Of a stretch of DNA of 64,000 bases, positions 15,583-24,288 are shown piece after piece (the first letter of the stretch is position 1; every line of letters begins with the position of its first letter). Below the pieces are notes generated by a model. That model saw only the letters and a list, made by a program, of their open reading frames with translations. It was not told the DNA's origin and did no database searches. Origin of the DNA: Stenotrophomonas lactitubi (GTDB lineage: Bacteria > Pseudomonadota > Gammaproteobacteria > Xanthomonadales > Xanthomonadaceae); the NCBI RefSeq assembly GCF_002803515.1, contig NZ_PHQX01000001.1:4131521-4195520 (forward strand). Reading direction: 5' to 3'. The translations under genes were made by a program, and so were the position numbers.

Positions 15583-18500
15583 ATGTTCAAGCTCATCATT
15601 GAAACCGCGGTACGCCACCGCTGGCTGGTCGTGGCCCTGGCTGCACTCATTGCCGCCGTGGGCCTGTTCCAGCTCGGCAAGCTGCCGATCGATGCGGTAC
15701 CGGACATCACCAACCGCCAGGTGCAGATCAACACCGTGGCTCCGGCACTGACGCCCGAGCAGATCGAGCGGCAGGTGACCTATCCGCTGGAAACCGCGCT
15801 GGCCGGCATCCCCGGCCTGACCACCACCCGTTCGCTGTCGCGCAATGGCTTCTCGCAGGTCACCGCGATCTTCACCGATGCCACCGACATCTACTTCGCC
15901 CGCCAGCAGGTGGCCGAACGCATGCGCGAGGCCGCCGAGGCGCTGCCCGAGGGTGCCTCGCCGATGCTGTCGCCGGTCACCACCGGCCTCGGCGAGGTGT
16001 TGATGTGGACGGTGGACTTCACCGCGTTCGACCCTGCGAAGCTGGCCAAGCCGGGCGAAGCAGGCTGGCAGGCCGGCGAGGTCTACCGCACGCCGGAAGG
16101 CAATCTGCTGCGCACGCCGGAAGAACGCGCCACCTACCTGCGCACCGTGCAGGACTGGATCATCGCGCCGCAGATGCGTTCCAGCCCCGGGCTGGCGGGC
16201 GTGGACACCGTCGGTGGCTACGTGAAGGAATACGGCGTGCATCCGGACAGCGCGCGGTTGGCCGCGCATGGCCTGGGCCTGGCCGATCTGGTGACGGCCC
16301 TGCAGCGCTCCAACGTGCAGGCCGGTGCCGGCTTCGTGCAGCGTGCCGGCGAAGGCCTGGTGGTGCGTGCCGACGGTCTGGCACTGACCACCGACGATCT
16401 GGCACAAGCGCCTGTGGCCACCCGCAATGGCGTGGTGGTACGGGTGTCCGATGTGGCCGAGGTCGAACTGAGCCGCGCACCGCGCCTGGGTGCGGCCAGC
16501 CGCAACGGCCATGAAGCCGTGCTCGGTACCGCGCTGATGATCGCCGGCGGCAACAGCCGCACCGTGGCCCAGGCCGCCGCCGCGCGCCTGGAACAGGTGA
16601 ACAAGTCGCTGCCGGCCGACATCGTGGCAGCGCCGGTGCTGGACCGCAGCGTGCTGGTCAATTCCACGATCAAGACCGTGGCCAAGAACCTCACCGAGGG
16701 CGCGTTGCTGGTGGTGGTGGTGCTGTTCCTGCTGCTCGGCAACCTGCGCGCAGCGACGATCACCGCACTGGTGATCCCGCTGTCGTTCCTGTTCGCGGTA
16801 ATCGGCATGAACCGCTTCGGCATCAGCGGCAACCTGATGAGCCTGGGTGCGCTGGACTTCGGCATCCTGGTGGACGGCGCGGTGATCGTGATCGAGTCGA
16901 CGCTGCTGATGCTGGGCCAGCGTCGTGCCGAACTGGGCCGCGCGTTGACCGCGATGGAACGCCTGCGCGTCGCGGCCGATTCGGCGCGCAAGATGGCACG
17001 ACCGGCAGCGTTCGGACAGCTGATCATCCTGCTGGTGTTCGCACCGATCCTCACCCTGGAAGGCGTGGAGGGCAAGACGTTCCATCCGATGGCGGCCACG
17101 TTCATGCTGGCCCTGGTGGGTGCCTTCATCTTCTCCTTCACCTTCGTGCCGGCGATGGCCGCGCTGATGGTGCGCGAGCCGAAGCTGAAGGAAGGCGAGG
17201 CACACAGCGATGATGGCGAGCACGAAACGAAGCTGATCCGCGTGCTGCGTGGGCGCATCGAGCCGATCATCCGCCTGGCCGTCGCGCGGCCGCGGTCGGT
17301 GGTGGCGGGTGCGAGCCTGATGCTGCTGGTGGGTATTGGTTCGTTCGGCCTGCTCGGCCGCGAGTTCATGCCTACCCTGGATGAAGGCAACGTGGCGATG
17401 CAGGCATTGCGCGTGCCGTCCACTTCACTGGAGCAATCGCTGGCGATGCAGCTGGCGCTGGAAAAGGCCATTGCCAAGCAACCGGAAGTGGAAACGGTGT
17501 TCTCGCGTACCGGTACCGCCGAAGCGGCGATCGACCCGATGCCGACCAACATTTCCGACAGCGTGATCGTGCTCAAGCCACGTGCGGACTGGCCCGATCC
17601 GAAGCTGGGCAAGGAAGCGCTGGTGGCCCGCTTCGAAAAGCTGGCCGGCCAGCAGCTGGGCAACAGCTTCGAGTTCAGCCAGCCGATCGAGCTGCGCTTC
17701 AACGAGCTGATTTCCGGCGTGCGGACCGATCTGGCGGTGATGATCTTCGGCGATGACTTCAGCCAGCTGCAGAAGGTGGCCGACCAGGTAGCGCTGAAAC
17801 TGCGTGCGGTGGAAGGCGCGGCCGATGTGCGCGTGGAGCAGATTTCCGGCCTGCCCACGCTCAACGTCAAGATCGACCACGTGGCAGCGGCGCAGTACGG
17901 ATTGACCGCCGCGGACGTCAGCGATGCGCTGTCCACCGGCATCGGCGGCACGGCGGCCGGCAAGATCTTCGAGGGCGACCGTCGCTTCGATGTGGTGGTG
18001 CGGCTGGATGACAGCGCGCGCAACGACCCGGATCAGCTGGCCTCGCTGCCGATCGCCACACCAGCCGGTGTGGTGATTCCGCTGTCCTCGGTCGCGCGCA
18101 TCAGCGTCAGCGAAGGGCCGAACCAGATCAGCCGCAACAACGGCAGCCGCCGCGTGGTGGTGCAGGCCAACGTGCGTGGCCGCGTTCTCGGCGGCTTCGT
18201 TGGCGAGGCGCAGACCGCCGTGGCCGAGGTGGCGCTGCCGCCGGGTGCGTACCTGACCTGGGGTGGCCAGTTCGAGAACCTGCAGCGTGCGGAAAAGCGC
18301 TTGGCCACGGTGGTGCCGGTGGTGTTCCTGCTGATCGGCAGCCTGCTGTTCATGGCCCTGCGCAGCGGCAAGGAAGCGGTACTGGTGTTCAGCTGCGTAC
18401 CGCTGGCGCTGGTCGGCGGCATCCTCGCCCTGCTGCTGCGCGGCATGCCGTTCTCGGTGTCGGCAGCGGTGGGCTTCATCGCGGTGTCCGGTGTGGCCAC

Positions 18501-18792
18501 GCTCAACGGCCTGGTTTTGATGCAGGCGATCCGTGAGCGCCTGGACGCCGGTGACGTGCCGATGATGGCCGCGATCAATGGTGCGTCCAGCCGTATCCGC
18601 GCGGTGCTGACCACCGCACTGGTGGCCATCGTCGGCTTCATTCCGATGGCGATCGCCAGTGGTTCCGGTGCGGAAGTGCAGAAGCCGCTGGCGACGGTGG
18701 TGATCGGCGGCTTGATCACCGCCACGGTGCTGACCCTGCTGGTACTGCCGACCTTTGCTGCGCGCGTGGCGAAGGTGCGGACGGTGGGGTGA
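15583..18792 (+). CDS. czcA: heavy-metal RND efflux pump CzcA
   Basis: This 1069-residue inner-membrane proton/metal antiporter exports divalent cations across both membranes with CzcB and CzcC. The signature DFGILVDGAVIVIES in transmembrane helix 4 starts at residue 425; the DFG..DGAV form places it with divalent-cation (Zn/Co/Cd/Ni) pumps, not the Cu/Ag subgroup. The protein has the expected duplicated 6+6 helix layout with two large periplasmic loops, one containing a D/E/H-rich stretch (EAHSDDGEHETK) on the cytoplasmic side. Which metal is exported cannot be settled from the motif alone. Followed by two terminator-like palindromes. Confidence 0.93.
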   Translation: MFKLIIETAVRHRWLVVALAALIAAVGLFQLGKLPIDAVPDITNRQVQINTVAPALTPEQIERQVTYPLETALAGIPGLTTTRSLSRNGFSQVTAIFTDATDIYFARQQVAERMREAAEALPEGASPMLSPVTTGLGEVLMWTVDFTAFDPAKLAKPGEAGWQAGEVYRTPEGNLLRTPEERATYLRTVQDWIIAPQMRSSPGLAGVDTVGGYVKEYGVHPDSARLAAHGLGLADLVTALQRSNVQAGAGFVQRAGEGLVVRADGLALTTDDLAQAPVATRNGVVVRVSDVAEVELSRAPRLGAASRNGHEAVLGTALMIAGGNSRTVAQAAAARLEQVNKSLPADIVAAPVLDRSVLVNSTIKTVAKNLTEGALLVVVVLFLLLGNLRAATITALVIPLSFLFAVIGMNRFGISGNLMSLGALDFGILVDGAVIVIESTLLMLGQRRAELGRALTAMERLRVAADSARKMARPAAFGQLIILLVFAPILTLEGVEGKTFHPMAATFMLALVGAFIFSFTFVPAMAALMVREPKLKEGEAHSDDGEHETKLIRVLRGRIEPIIRLAVARPRSVVAGASLMLLVGIGSFGLLGREFMPTLDEGNVAMQALRVPSTSLEQSLAMQLALEKAIAKQPEVETVFSRTGTAEAAIDPMPTNISDSVIVLKPRADWPDPKLGKEALVARFEKLAGQQLGNSFEFSQPIELRFNELISGVRTDLAVMIFGDDFSQLQKVADQVALKLRAVEGAADVRVEQISGLPTLNVKIDHVAAAQYGLTAADVSDALSTGIGGTAAGKIFEGDRRFDVVVRLDDSARNDPDQLASLPIATPAGVVIPLSSVARISVSEGPNQISRNNGSRRVVVQANVRGRVLGGFVGEAQTAVAEVALPPGAYLTWGGQFENLQRAEKRLATVVPVVFLLIGSLLFMALRSGKEAVLVFSCVPLALVGGILALLLRGMPFSVSAAVGFIAVSGVATLNGLVLMQAIRERLDAGDVPMMAAINGASSRIRAVLTTALVAIVGFIPMAIASGSGAEVQKPLATVVIGGLITATVLTLLVLPTFAARVAKVRTVG

Positions 18793-18800
18793 GGTGAGAG

Positions 18801-18880
18801 GGGGTCGGAGCCCTTTCCGCGGGAAAGGGATCCGACCCCGCGCCCGGGTCGGACCCCCGCCACCGGCGGGGCTCCGACCC
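18801..18880. terminator. two tandem palindromes between convergent genes
   Basis: The first, 18801-18839, is GGGGTCGGA..CCCTTTCC-GC-GGGAAAGGG..TCCGACCCC, the same family as the copies at 2101 and 30148. The second, 18846-18880, is GGGTCGGA..TCCGACCC with an inner CCCCGCC/GGCGGGG stem. They sit between czcA (+) and the DUF885 gene (-) and are likely bidirectional terminators as well as repeat copies. Confidence 0.7.
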
Positions 18881-18893
18881 GACCACACGGCGG

Positions 18894-20666
18894 TCAGGCC
18901 TTCTTGCGTTCGGCGATGTACGCCTGGATCTGCTGTTCCAGTACCGGCAACGGCACCGAGCCCTGCTTCAGCAGCGTGTCGTGGAAGCCTTTGATGTCGA
19001 ACTTGTCACCCAGTTCCTTCTCCGCCTGCGCGCGCAGGCGCACGATGGCGATCTCGCCGAGCTTGTAGCTCAACGCCTGGCCCGGCCAGGAAATGTAGCG
19101 ATCCACTTCGGTGGTCACTTCGTGCTCGCTCAGCGCCGTGTGGTCACGCAGGTAGGCCAGCGCCTGCTCGCGACTCCAGCCCTTGCTGTGCACGCCAGTG
19201 TCGATCACCAGGCGCGTGGCGCGCCACATCTCGTAGGTCAGGCGACCGAAATCCTCGTACGGGGTTTCGTAGATGCCCATTTCCACGCCCAGCTTCTCGC
19301 AGTACAGCGCCCAGCCTTCGCCATAGGCGGAGATGTAGGCGTTGCGGCGGAACTCCGGCAGGTTCTTCTGCTCGGCGGCGATGGCACCCTGCAGTGCATG
19401 GCCCGGATCGGATTCGTGCAGGGTCAGCGCCGGCAGGTTGTACAGCGGGCGCGACGGCAGGTTGTAGGTGTTGAGCCAATAGGTGCCCATGCCACCACGG
19501 CCGGCGGTCCAGAACGGCGCGATGTCCGGCGGCACCGGCACGATGGTGAAGCGCGCGCGCGGCAATGTCATGTACTTGCCGAGCTGGCCATCGGCACGCT
19601 TGGAGATCCATGCGGCACGCGACAGCAGTTCTTCCGGCGTCTTGGCATAGAACTGCGGGTCGGTACGCAGGAAGGTCAGGAACTCGGCAAAGCTGCCCTT
19701 GAACTTCACCTGCTTGATGATGTCGTTCATTTCCTTCTGGATGCGTGCCACTTCATCCAGGCCGATGCGGTGGATCTCGTCCGGCGACAGGTCCAGCGTG
19801 GTGTATTCGTGGATCTGCTGCTTGTAGTACGCCTTGCCGTCGGGCATCGCTTCGGCGGCCAGGGTGGTACGCGCCTGCGGCACGTACTCGTTGACGAAGA
19901 ACGTGCGCAGCTGCTGGAACGCCGGCACCACCTTGCCGCTGATCGCCGCGCGGGCCTGTGCCTGCAGCTTGGCCTGCTCGGCAACCGGGACGGTGTTGGG
20001 CAGCTTCTTGAACGGCGCGTACAGCGGCGACTCGGTCGGGTCCTTCAGTTCGGCGACGGTGGCGATGGACACCTCGCGGCCATCGAGCACCGCACGCGGC
20101 ACGCTGAAGCCGCGCTTCAGGCCGGCGCGCATGTTTTCGGTCTGCTGGTCGAAGTAGCGCGGCACATCATTCAGGCGCGCGATGTAGTTCTGGTAGTCCT
20201 GCGCGCTCTTCATCTCGCGCCGGGCCATGAAGGACAGGTTCGACCAGAACGAGGAGTCGGCGTTGAACGGCATCTCGTAGCCGCGCAGGCGCACTTCTTC
20301 GGCCAGGTTGAACACCTGGTCGCGGTAGATCGCGTAGTTGACCTGGTTGTCGGGCGACAGGGTCTTCGGGTCGATCTTCTTCAGCGCGGCCAGGGTTTCG
20401 TCCCATACCTTCAGGCGTGCCTGCTGCGCGGCCGCACCGACGTCGGGCATGCGGGTGGCGTTGGCCGGGGCGTCTTCGTCCTCGCTGGCCTCGCCACCGC
20501 CGTCCTGGCGCCACTTCCATTCCTTCTCGTACAGCGCGCGGAAGGCGGCATCGGCGGGAGATTCAGTGGCCACGCTGGCCGGCGCGGTGGCGGTGGGCGG
20601 GGCGGCCAGGGCCACGGCAGGGGCAGACAGAGCGATCAGCAGGGCTACGGCAAGACGGGTTTTCAC
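18894..20666 (-). CDS. DUF885 family putative zinc metallopeptidase, secreted
   Basis: This 590-residue protein has a signal peptide (TRLAVALLIALSAPAVALA) and a DUF885 domain covering most of the chain. The zinc-site motif HESDPGH is at residues 417-423 with EGWALYCEKLG downstream, as in this family of predicted metallopeptidases (M2/M32-like). Probably periplasmic; substrates unknown. I take GTG 20666 as start because GGGAA lies about 9 bases upstream and the signal peptide follows directly. An acidic linker (GGGEASEDEDAPA) follows the signal. Downstream are the convergent terminators shared with czcA; upstream is the 150 bp repeat array. Confidence 0.85.
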   Translation of the reverse strand: MKTRLAVALLIALSAPAVALAAPPTATAPASVATESPADAAFRALYEKEWKWRQDGGGEASEDEDAPANATRMPDVGAAAQQARLKVWDETLAALKKIDPKTLSPDNQVNYAIYRDQVFNLAEEVRLRGYEMPFNADSSFWSNLSFMARREMKSAQDYQNYIARLNDVPRYFDQQTENMRAGLKRGFSVPRAVLDGREVSIATVAELKDPTESPLYAPFKKLPNTVPVAEQAKLQAQARAAISGKVVPAFQQLRTFFVNEYVPQARTTLAAEAMPDGKAYYKQQIHEYTTLDLSPDEIHRIGLDEVARIQKEMNDIIKQVKFKGSFAEFLTFLRTDPQFYAKTPEELLSRAAWISKRADGQLGKYMTLPRARFTIVPVPPDIAPFWTAGRGGMGTYWLNTYNLPSRPLYNLPALTLHESDPGHALQGAIAAEQKNLPEFRRNAYISAYGEGWALYCEKLGVEMGIYETPYEDFGRLTYEMWRATRLVIDTGVHSKGWSREQALAYLRDHTALSEHEVTTEVDRYISWPGQALSYKLGEIAIVRLRAQAEKELGDKFDIKGFHDTLLKQGSVPLPVLEQQIQAYIAERKKA

Positions 20667-20750
20667 GAGCACAGGTTCCCGGGAAGGCAGACCCCGATCA
20701 TGGCACCCCGCACCACACATGGCATGGGACGAAGGTCCTGCCTGCAGCGC

Positions 20751-21200
20751 AGGCAGGACCGGGAACGGCCGCAGGCCGGGACCCCAGCGCCGAAGGCGCG
20801 AGGTAGCGCGGGGCCATGCCCCGCGAGCGCGCAGCGCGGCCGACGTTGGCCACCATCCCACAGCCGCCGGGCATGGCCCGGCGCTACCGATGCACTACCC
20901 AGGCAGGACCGGGAACGGCCGCAGGCCGGGACCCCAGCGCCGAAGGCGCGCGGTAGCGCGGGGCCATGCCCCGCGAGCGCACAGCGCGGCCGACGTTGGC
21001 GGTCATCCCACAGCCGCCGGGCATGGCCCGGCGCTACCGATGCACTACCCAGGCAGGACCGGGAACGGCCGCAGGCCGGGACCCCAGCGCCGAAGGCGCG
21101 AGGTAGCGCGGGGCCATGCCCCGCGAGCGCGCAGCGCGGCCGACATTGGCGGTCATCCCAGAGCCGCCGGGCATGGCCCGGCGCTACCGATGCACAGCGG
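20751..21200. repeat. three tandem 150 bp units, each holding a REP pair
   Basis: The segment starting AGGCAGGACCGGGAACGGCC recurs at 20751, 20901 and 21051, exactly 150 bases apart. Copies differ at only a handful of positions, so the expansion is recent or kept uniform. Each unit contains a GTAGCGCGGGGCCATGCCCC palindrome and a second one in opposite orientation ending CCCGGCGCTACC, that is, an inverted pair of GTAG-type REPs with a fixed filler. The whole gap 20667-21230 contains nothing else but a single GTGCCGACC-type REP at 21200-21224. No protein is expected from it. Confidence 0.92.
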
Positions 21201-21224
21201 TGCCGACCAAGGTCGGCATCTACC
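21200..21224. repeat. SMAG-type REP, single copy
   Basis: GTGCCGACC..GGTCGGCATCTAC directly after the 150 bp array and just before the 3' end of the LAB_N gene. Confidence 0.75.
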
Positions 21225-21230
21225 AACGTC

Positions 21231-21581
21231 TCAGTGGCTGGCCTTGTCCCGCTTCCAGCCGCGGTGCTTGATGTCCAGCTGCAGGCTGTACAACGCGGTG
21301 AACGCAGGGAACAGGTTCTGCAGCACGCCCACCGAGTCCTGTTTGGCCGAGAACAGGAAGTAGCTCAGCGTCATCAGGCTGCCGACCACGCTCATGTACC
21401 AGAACAGGCGCGGGATCACCGGCTTGCCGGCGCGCTTGGAAGCAACGAACTGGACCAGCCAGCGGCCGCCAAACATCAACGCACCGGTGTAGCCGATCAG
21501 TTTCCAGCCAGTCACATGCAGGCCGGTCCAGTACAGCCAGGTCAGCGGCTGGTCCAGCCAGTGCAGCGCCAGACCCATCAT
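21231..21581 (-). CDS. LAB_N domain (lipid A biosynthesis N-terminal-like) membrane protein
   Basis: This 116-residue protein has about three membrane segments and matches the short domain seen at the N-terminus of some LpxB proteins and as a separate protein (LAB_N): GWKLIGYTGALMFGGRWLVQ, FWYMSVVGSLMTLSYF and a cytosolic C-terminal tail. Such proteins often pair with a polyprenyl-phosphate glycosyltransferase. Here its start overlaps the GT2 stop by 4 bases (ATGA), so translation is coupled. I infer a role in membrane anchoring or flipping of the lipid-linked sugar made by the GT2; this is not shown by the sequence itself. Confidence 0.8.
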   Translation of the reverse strand: MMGLALHWLDQPLTWLYWTGLHVTGWKLIGYTGALMFGGRWLVQFVASKRAGKPVIPRLFWYMSVVGSLMTLSYFLFSAKQDSVGVLQNLFPAFTALYSLQLDIKHRGWKRDKASH

Positions 21582-22300
21582 CGCTCTTCCACCGCGGTGC
21601 GCTTGCTGCGGGTAATCAGCCAGGCCACGCCACGCAGGTCGCGGATGCCGACCAGTGCGCGGCCGAGGTTGTTGTACTTGGACACGCCCGCAGTGCGGTG
21701 GCGATGATTGACCGGCACGCTGGTGGTCGTCCAGCCGGCGCGCTGCATCAATGCCGGCAGGTAGCGATGCATGTGGTCGAAGTACGGCAGATCGAGGAAG
21801 GCGTTGCGCTCGAACAGCTTGATGCCGCAGCCGGTATCGGGGGTGTCATCGCGCAGCATGCGCGCGCGGATGGCGTTGGCCCACTTGCTGGCCCAGCGCT
21901 TGCTGCCGCTGTCCTGGCGGTTGACGCGCCAGCCGGCGAACAGCTTCACCTGGGCATCGGCGGCACCGCGGGCCTGCAGCAGCTTGGGGATGTCGGCCGG
22001 ATCGTTCTGGCCATCACCGTCGAGGGTGGCGATCCACGGTGCACGCGCATGCTTGACGCCGGTACGTACCGCGGTGCTCTGCCCGCTCTGAGAAACGTGG
22101 TGCAGCACCCGCAGTTCCGGCGTGGTGGCCTTCAGGCCCTGCAGCACGGCCAGGGTGTCATCGCGCGAATGATCGTCGATGTAGACGATCTCGAACGGCA
22201 GCCGGCCGCGCAGTGCAGCGGTGATTTCGGCCACCAGGGGCGCGACGTTGTCGCGCTCGTTGAATACTGGGACGACGACGGACAGCTCGGGTTGGCTCAT
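21578..22300 (-). CDS. GT2 family glycosyltransferase (polyprenyl-phosphate sugar synthase type)
   Basis: This 240-residue GT-A enzyme begins LSVVVPVFNERDN and has YIDDHSRDDT and the metal-binding region LDGDGQNDP. It resembles dolichol/undecaprenyl-phosphate mannose or ArnC-type synthases but lacks the C-terminal membrane helices of ArnC, so it probably associates peripherally or through the LAB_N partner. It likely transfers a sugar from a nucleotide donor to a polyprenyl phosphate. The upstream epimerase-like gene suggests UDP-galacturonate as donor (inference). Overlaps the LAB_N gene by 4 bases; 90 bases separate it from the epimerase gene. Confidence 0.87.
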   Translation of the reverse strand: MSQPELSVVVPVFNERDNVAPLVAEITAALRGRLPFEIVYIDDHSRDDTLAVLQGLKATTPELRVLHHVSQSGQSTAVRTGVKHARAPWIATLDGDGQNDPADIPKLLQARGAADAQVKLFAGWRVNRQDSGSKRWASKWANAIRARMLRDDTPDTGCGIKLFERNAFLDLPYFDHMHRYLPALMQRAGWTTTSVPVNHRHRTAGVSKYNNLGRALVGIRDLRGVAWLITRSKRTAVEER

Positions 22301-22390
22301 GGGGGGACTCGGCCAAGGAGGGACAAAGACCGCGCATTTTCCGACGCCGAGGTTATCCGAAGATGAATCCGGCAGTGTGAGGATGCGTTC

Positions 22391-23356
22391 TCACGCGCGA
22401 TCAGCAAAATACTCGCGGCACCACTGCACCACCGGCGGCAGGCCCTGTTCGATCGGCATGACCGGTTCGTAGCCAAATGCGTCATGTGCGCGCTGGGTAT
22501 CGGCCATCGTGCGTACCATGTCGCCCGGCTGCATCGGCTTGTACACCTTCTGCGCGGGGCGACCAGCGGCCTGCTCGATCACGCCGATGAAGCGCTCCAG
22601 CTCGACCGGCGTGTGGTTGCCGAGGTTGAACACCCGGTGCGGCACCGGACCATCAGCCGGGTGCGCGAGGGCGCCGAGAATACCGGCAACGATGTCGGAG
22701 ACATGTGTGAAGTCGCGCTGCATGCGGCCTTCGTTGAACACATCGATCGAACGACCGGCCAGCACCGCGCGCGAGAACAGCAGCGGCGCCATGTCCGGCC
22801 GACCCCACGGGCCGTACACGGTGAAGAAGCGCAGGCCGGTGGCATGCAGGCCATACAACTGCGCGTAGGTGTAGGCCATCAGTTCATTGGCGGCCTTGGT
22901 TGCTGCGTACAGCGAGCGCGGCTGGTCCACGCGCTGGTCTTCGGAGAACGGCGGCGTAGCCGAATCGCCATACACCGAACTGCTGGATGCATACACCAGA
23001 TGCTGCACGCCACGGTGGCGGCACAGCTCGAGCATGTTGACGAAGCCGACCAGGTTGCTGTCGACGTAGGCGTGCGGGTTTTCCAGCGAATAGCGCACGC
23101 CGGCCTGTGCGGCCAGGTGGATCACCGCCGTCGGCTGTATTTCGTCGAACAGCGCGGCCAGGCCGTCGCGGTCGGTCAGGTCCAGCGTGCGCAGGTCCAG
23201 CGTCGGGCACAGTGCGGCCACGCGGTCGCGCTTGATCTGCGGGTCGTAGTAATCGTTGAAGTTGTCCAGGCCGACCACGGACTGACCCGCATCAAGCAGG
23301 GCACGCGCGGTGTAGGCACCGATGAAGCCGGCTGCGCCGGTAAGCAGGATGGTCAT
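22391..23356 (-). CDS. NAD-dependent epimerase, UDP-glucuronate 4-epimerase-like
   Basis: This 321-residue extended short-chain dehydrogenase has TGAAGFIG (NAD binding, residues 6-13), SSSSVYG (active-site Ser region) and YAATKAANE (catalytic Tyr and Lys). VGLDNFNDYYDP and VYGPWGRPDMA are typical of UDP-glucuronate 4-epimerases, which make UDP-galacturonate. GalE or related epimerases remain possible. It is upstream of the GT2 and LAB_N genes on the same strand, probably one operon for making and transferring a uronic acid to an envelope lipid. GalA is known in xanthomonad lipopolysaccharide cores, which fits. Confidence 0.85.
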   Translation of the reverse strand: MTILLTGAAGFIGAYTARALLDAGQSVVGLDNFNDYYDPQIKRDRVAALCPTLDLRTLDLTDRDGLAALFDEIQPTAVIHLAAQAGVRYSLENPHAYVDSNLVGFVNMLELCRHRGVQHLVYASSSSVYGDSATPPFSEDQRVDQPRSLYAATKAANELMAYTYAQLYGLHATGLRFFTVYGPWGRPDMAPLLFSRAVLAGRSIDVFNEGRMQRDFTHVSDIVAGILGALAHPADGPVPHRVFNLGNHTPVELERFIGVIEQAAGRPAQKVYKPMQPGDMVRTMADTQRAHDAFGYEPVMPIEQGLPPVVQWCREYFADRA

Positions 23357-23420
23357 TGCGGTGGGCCTGGAATTCAGCGGTCAATTCAACGGTTACAGAG
23401 TTTGATGGTACGCGCAGGGC

Positions 23421-24146
23421 CTAGAACAGGCCGAAACGCTTCTTGGCCACATTGGTGCGCCCCGGCTGGATGACATCCTGGATGTTCTTCGCATCGAAGC
23501 GGTCCAGCAGGGTTTCCGAATCCTTCTTCAGCTTCAGATCCATCTCTTCCGGGTACAGCGGCACGATCGCCATGAATTCGATGGTCTTGCCGTCTTCCAG
23601 CTCCAGCGTGCCGAAGTCGTCCGGAGTGGTGACCGGCGGCAGCACGATGGCGCCATCGAATCCCACGCCCGGCGCATAGGGCTCGGACGGATGACCGTTG
23701 GGAATGGTGTGGCCGAAGCCCAGCCAGGTGTCGTACTCATGCGGCAGCCGTGCCAGCGTCTTCAACAGGCGCACCGGCCAATAGTTGCGTTCGTCCTCGA
23801 AGGCATCCTGGGTGATCGGCCAATCCGCCGGCAAGGTCACCATCAGTTCCATGTGCCGGGGGGCGTCCACCTCATCGGGCACGGCCATCGGCAGATCGCT
23901 CATGCCCGAGGTCACCAGCCGCAGGTACGGACACGCGTCGCTGGCCGGCACCACGTGCACGTCGATGTGCACGATATCGGAGATGATTTCGTGGAAGACG
24001 CCGGAGATCGGGCCAAGATGACGCTCGATGTAGGCGCTGATCGCCTCGATGTGTTCTTCGCCGTGGGCCGGGGTGAAGTCCTTCTCGCGGCTGTGCACGA
24101 GAATCGGGCTGCCGCCCGGGCTGACGTCGTCGATTTCAATGGTCAT
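23421..24146 (-). CDS. SUFU (suppressor of fused) domain protein
   Basis: This 241-residue soluble protein has the SUFU-like core: LRLVTSGMSDLPMAVPDE, then HMELMVTLPADW and WPVRLLKTLARLPHEYDTWL. In bacteria SUFU-fold proteins occur widely and some serve as immunity proteins to polymorphic toxins, but no toxin gene is next to this one. The start at 24146 has AGGGAG and CAGGA just upstream. It lies 142 bases after parB on the same strand and could be read through from it. Function unknown. Confidence 0.8.
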   Translation of the reverse strand: MTIEIDDVSPGGSPILVHSREKDFTPAHGEEHIEAISAYIERHLGPISGVFHEIISDIVHIDVHVVPASDACPYLRLVTSGMSDLPMAVPDEVDAPRHMELMVTLPADWPITQDAFEDERNYWPVRLLKTLARLPHEYDTWLGFGHTIPNGHPSEPYAPGVGFDGAIVLPPVTTPDDFGTLELEDGKTIEFMAIVPLYPEEMDLKLKKDSETLLDRFDAKNIQDVIQPGRTNVAKKRFGLF

Positions 24147-24288
24147 GTCCTGCTCCCTGGATGAGCCACGGGGCGGAGCGGCCCACCTGCGGTGGACGAC
24201 GCGGCCTCCGGCACGCGCGGCGGTGCGTTCCCTGCAATCGACGGAGCACGGCAGGAACAGGCCGTGCGCCCATGAAACTGCGCCGGGG

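Noticed and set aside
20751..21200. CRISPR array
   Set aside because: Units are contiguous 150 bp copies without unique spacers and no cas genes are present.
20663..21226. Open minus-strand frame of 187 codons with three repeated segments
   Set aside because: It is open only because the 150 bp unit is a multiple of three and GC-rich. The sequence is a REP array, with no ribosome-binding site or recognisable protein.
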